Source: Paraburkholderia eburnea
GTDB taxonomy: Bacteria > Pseudomonadota > Gammaproteobacteria > Burkholderiales > Burkholderiaceae
NCBI RefSeq assembly: GCF_002917095.1
Contig: NZ_PQGA01000007.1
Coordinates: 1 to 64,000, forward strand
DNA length: 64,000 nt
Reading direction: 5' to 3'
Shown: in pieces, positions 63,160-64,000 of the stretch
Numbering within the stretch: the first letter of the stretch is position 1
How the letters are laid out: the number at the start of each line of letters is the position of its first letter
The notes under the pieces: model-generated
Database searches by the model: none
What the model was told of the DNA's origin: nothing
What the model saw: only the letters and a program-made list of their open reading frames with translations
Program-made: the position numbers and the translations under genes

Positions 63160-64000
63160 TTATTGACTCGCGGCATCCACGAATCGAAACTTGCCCCACA
63201 GGTTCGGCGTGAGTTCTGCCTCGCCGGGCAAATCGCTGACCAATCCCCCCGCCTTATTCGACCAGTAAGCACGTTGCAGCGTCTGAAAGCCGTTGCCGCG
63301 CAGCACGCCGATATCGCCGGACAGCGTGCGGCCAGCAGCGGCGTTGAGTCCTAGCACGCTCAACGGCACCGAAACCTTGTAGAGCACATCCTGCTGTCCA
63401 CTTGCGTTCTGTTGACGCACGATCGACACGTCAACCTTGCCGCTCACCTCATCGACGCGATCGAAATGGATCGTGCGCAGCGGCGAGCCATATGTGACTG
63501 GCGCGAGGCCATCGGGGTCAGCAACCGGACGATAGAGCATCGCCTTGGTCATATCGTGTACGCGCGAGATCACGAGACGCTCATCGCCCTGCACGGCGTT
63601 GCTGCGATTCGGGTCGGCGTCGGCGTTCGCACCCAGCATGAGATCGATGCCGCCGCCCGTCGCGAAGAGGTTCTGCAGCGCCTCGCCGCTATTGTCGAGC
63701 AGCGCGGGCGTATCGGTCGTCACGGCAATATGGAGCCGGTCGCCGAATATCGCCAGCGCGGCCTTTGTTTCGCTATCCTGATGACCCCAATCACCCACCT
63801 GGACGGTGCGCGTGTCGATGTTCGCCCATTGTGTGGCCGAATCGGGCCAGTTCTGCGCACTCGCTTCCGTGTGAATCGTCACGTCGAGCACAGTATTGCC
63901 CACGCTCGCGCTGGCGACGCGCGCCGCAGACTCGCGGGCTTCGCGCTGCGCATCCACGAGTTGCTGTGCGCTTAACGTGATCTGCTGATCGGGCAAACGC
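63160..64000 (-). CDS. C-terminal part of a CBM9/DOMON-like protein, cut by the window
   Basis: The frame is open to the right edge, so the true start lies outside. About 280 residues are seen. The visible part has a beta-sandwich pattern like carbohydrate-binding family 9 or DOMON domains (VQVGDWGHQDSETKAALAIFGDRLHIAVTTD, GGIDLMLGANADADPNRSNAVQGDERLVISRV, LWGKFRFVD at the end). It is probably the C-terminal sugar-binding domain of a secreted glycosidase, lyase or related enzyme. The family call is tentative. Confidence 0.6.
   Translation of the reverse strand, partial: RLPDQQITLSAQQLVDAQREARESAARVASASVGNTVLDVTIHTEASAQNWPDSATQWANIDTRTVQVGDWGHQDSETKAALAIFGDRLHIAVTTDTPALLDNSGEALQNLFATGGGIDLMLGANADADPNRSNAVQGDERLVISRVHDMTKAMLYRPVADPDGLAPVTYGSPLRTIHFDRVDEVSGKVDVSIVRQQNASGQQDVLYKVSVPLSVLGLNAAAGRTLSGDIGVLRGNGFQTLQRAYWSNKAGGLVSDLPGEAELTPNLWGKFRFVDAASQ

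Overview
The window is GC-rich DNA from the chromosome of a Burkholderiaceae bacterium. The genus is most likely Paraburkholderia, Caballeronia or Burkholderia, judged from the gene families (DUF4148, DUF3562, a 430-residue ATCase with an N-terminal extension, aepXY-phnW, paoABC) and from codon bias. No rRNA, tRNA or CRISPR array was seen. Genes were called by eye from reading frames, start contexts and motifs; no database search was possible.

Left part (1-41.7 kb, core-like). ArsR-type regulator and old-yellow-enzyme reductase (0.35-1.9 kb); two small proteins (2.1-2.9 kb); a DapA-family aldolase; a bactofilin / coiled-coil membrane protein / M23 peptidase operon (4.2-6.1 kb); an HTH-fused aspartate carbamoyltransferase with a perfect dyad in its promoter (6.3-7.7 kb); a GST; a periplasmic molybdenum aldehyde oxidoreductase operon paoABC with a MocA-like enzyme (8.9-13.6 kb); a Fur-boxed PepSY protein; a three-gene 2-aminoethylphosphonate pathway (15.5-19.5 kb); a chemoreceptor; an FtsI-like PBP; a DUF4148 protein; a Crp/Fnr regulator divergent from an acyl-CoA synthetase; a His-rich secreted protein; a LuxR-type response regulator; an amidase; a giant AsmA-like DUF748 protein; a DUF1254/DUF1214 lipoprotein; a copper ATPase with a CueR-type promoter; a second chemoreceptor; and a PpiC-type prolyl isomerase.

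Island (about 41.8-52.9 kb). A tyrosine integrase, split by a frameshift at an AG tract, is followed by an AT-rich gap and then a complete type I secretion system (HlyB-like ABC transporter, HlyD-like adaptor, TolC-like channel). Next come a 335-residue Gly/Ser/Asn-rich repeat protein that looks like its cargo and a TPR-GT41 (SPINDLY/OGT-like) glycosyltransferase. The simplest reading is a self-contained cassette that glycosylates one protein and secretes it. It is the most interesting system in the window.

Right part (53-64 kb). A divergent HypC/HypD pair lacks several diagnostic residues of the hydrogenase maturation proteins. It is followed by PBP1A, a small membrane protein, a flavin reductase, a PhnA/YjdM zinc-ribbon protein, GalU with a GDP-mannose-type Nudix hydrolase, two acyltransferase-3 membrane proteins and the end of a CBM9/DOMON-like protein cut by the window. 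The galU, Nudix and acyltransferase genes suggest surface-polysaccharide work. A dispersed element of about 38 bp with inverted DnaA-box-like ends occurs near the left edge of the island, in a diverged form near its right edge, and twice at 58.9 kb.
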